A stretch of 6,054 bases of DNA. Origin: Mollicutes bacterium (lineage in GTDB: Bacteria; Bacillota_I; Bacilli_A; Izemoplasmatales; Izemoplasmataceae). Shown piece by piece: positions 5,403 through 6,054 of the stretch. A model generated the notes under the pieces. It saw nothing but the letters and a program-made list of their open reading frames with translations, did no database searches and had not been told where the DNA came from. The position numbers were made by a program, and so were the translations under genes. Each line of letters begins with the position of its first letter. Position 1 is the stretch's first letter. The stretch spans positions 1 through 6,054 of the forward strand of contig PUKL01000097.1 of the NCBI GenBank assembly GCA_003552275.1. Reading direction: 5' to 3'.

Positions 5403-6054
5403 ATGGACGAAGTCTATGCGAAAGTTCTCGAATACAGGAAGAAAGGGATGGACGGCGTTCTCATCACCGCCGTCGAGAAACGGGGCGAAGGCCCCGTCGA
5501 AATCGGCAAGAAACTGTTCGTCGGCGCCGACGGAGCCTTCTACGGCACCGTGGGCGGCGGCGCCTTGGAACACAAGGCCATCGAGACCGCCCGAGAGCTC
5601 ATGAAGACCCGCGAGAACAAGCTCGTGCGTTATCTCTTGGACGAGAAGGACGCGGAGAAGAAAAAGCTCGACTACACGAACCTCCCCATGAAATGCGGAG
5701 GCATGGTCGCGCTCTTCTATGAGTTCACCGGCAGTCGGCGCCATGTCTACATCTTCGGCGCGGGCCATGTGTCCAAGGCCCTCGGCCGCATCCTGAAGAC
5801 CCTCGATTTCCACCTGGTCGTGATCGACGACCGCCAAGAGGTGTTGGATGAGTATCCGTACGCCGACCGCCTCGTGGAGAGTTCGTTTGTGGATTTCTTG
5901 GACGATGAAGGTCTGAAAGAGGACTCGTTCGTCGTCGTCTGCACCCCGAGCCACAAACACGATTACGACGTCGTCGACCGGATCATCGAAAAAGGACTCG
6001 ATATCCGCTATCTGGGCATGCTCTGTTCGGCGGCCAAACTGCGTGACTATCTCG
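5403..6054 (+). CDS. XdhC/CoxI-family molybdenum cofactor insertion and maturation factor, 3' end cut
   Basis: The window holds the first 217 residues; the C-terminus lies beyond the right edge. XdhC-type proteins bind molybdenum cofactor, protect it during sulfuration and deliver it to the catalytic subunit. The N-terminal XdhC_CoxI domain has YGTVGGGALE (47-56) and the MKCGGMVALF stretch (96-105, Cys98). A Rossmann-type C-terminal domain follows, with VYIFGAGHVSKAL (115-127), VIDDR (140-144), VVCTPSHKHD (178-187) and YLGMLCSAAK (203-212). The last motif usually reads GMIGS; here Cys208 replaces the glycine. GAGGT (5392-5396, within GTGAGGT) lies six bases before the ATG. The gene follows the catalytic subunit gene after 29 bases with no terminator between, so it belongs to the same operon. 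Its presence implies a sulfurated cofactor, as in xanthine dehydrogenase, by inference. Confidence 0.9.
   Translation, partial: MDEVYAKVLEYRKKGMDGVLITAVEKRGEGPVEIGKKLFVGADGAFYGTVGGGALEHKAIETARELMKTRENKLVRYLLDEKDAEKKKLDYTNLPMKCGGMVALFYEFTGSRRHVYIFGAGHVSKALGRILKTLDFHLVVIDDRQEVLDEYPYADRLVESSFVDFLDDEGLKEDSFVVVCTPSHKHDYDVVDRIIEKGLDIRYLGMLCSAAKLRDYL

Overview
This window reads as part of the chromosome of a GC-rich, probably anaerobic bacterium. Strong Shine-Dalgarno sequences, GTG and TTG starts, tightly overlapping genes and the protein types (FakA-like DAK2 protein, acyl-phosphate type PlsY, three-subunit molybdenum hydroxylase) fit an uncultured Bacillota-like lineage best. A spirochaete or another anaerobe cannot be excluded from sequence alone. 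I see no mobile element, CRISPR array, tRNA or rRNA, and no gene-free stretch longer than about 155 bases.

The left part (1-1130) holds a divergent pair. On the minus strand is the N-terminal 117 residues of a DAK2-domain protein resembling the fatty acid kinase FakA, with a clear promoter and ribosome binding site. On the plus strand is a diverged PlsY-family glycerol-3-phosphate acyltransferase, closed by a rho-independent terminator at 1105-1130. FakA-type kinases make acyl-phosphate and PlsY consumes it, so the two may serve the same lipid pathway.

The right part (1154-6054) is one operon for a xanthine dehydrogenase-family molybdenum hydroxylase. A strong promoter (1154-1182) and a short leader containing a perfect small hairpin precede five genes. 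These are a MobA/MocA-type molybdopterin nucleotidyltransferase, the FAD subunit, the [2Fe-2S] subunit, the molybdopterin-binding catalytic subunit, and an XdhC/CoxI maturation factor cut by the window end. The three structural genes run in the coxM-coxS-coxL order (FAD, FeS, Mo). The first four genes overlap by 4, 11 and 4 bases, and the fifth follows after 29 bases, so translational coupling and fixed stoichiometry are likely. In the expected scheme the nucleotidyltransferase makes the dinucleotide cofactor, XdhC carries and helps insert the (probably sulfurated) cofactor, and electrons flow from substrate at Mo through two [2Fe-2S] clusters to FAD.

The substrate cannot be named: no purine-pathway or transport gene lies inside the window. 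I found no clearly novel system here. The points most worth a second look are the enzyme's unassigned substrate and Gln261 at a substrate-contact site, the LAGG motif in the presumed cytidylyltransferase, the leader hairpin, and the altered motifs of the PlsY-like protein.
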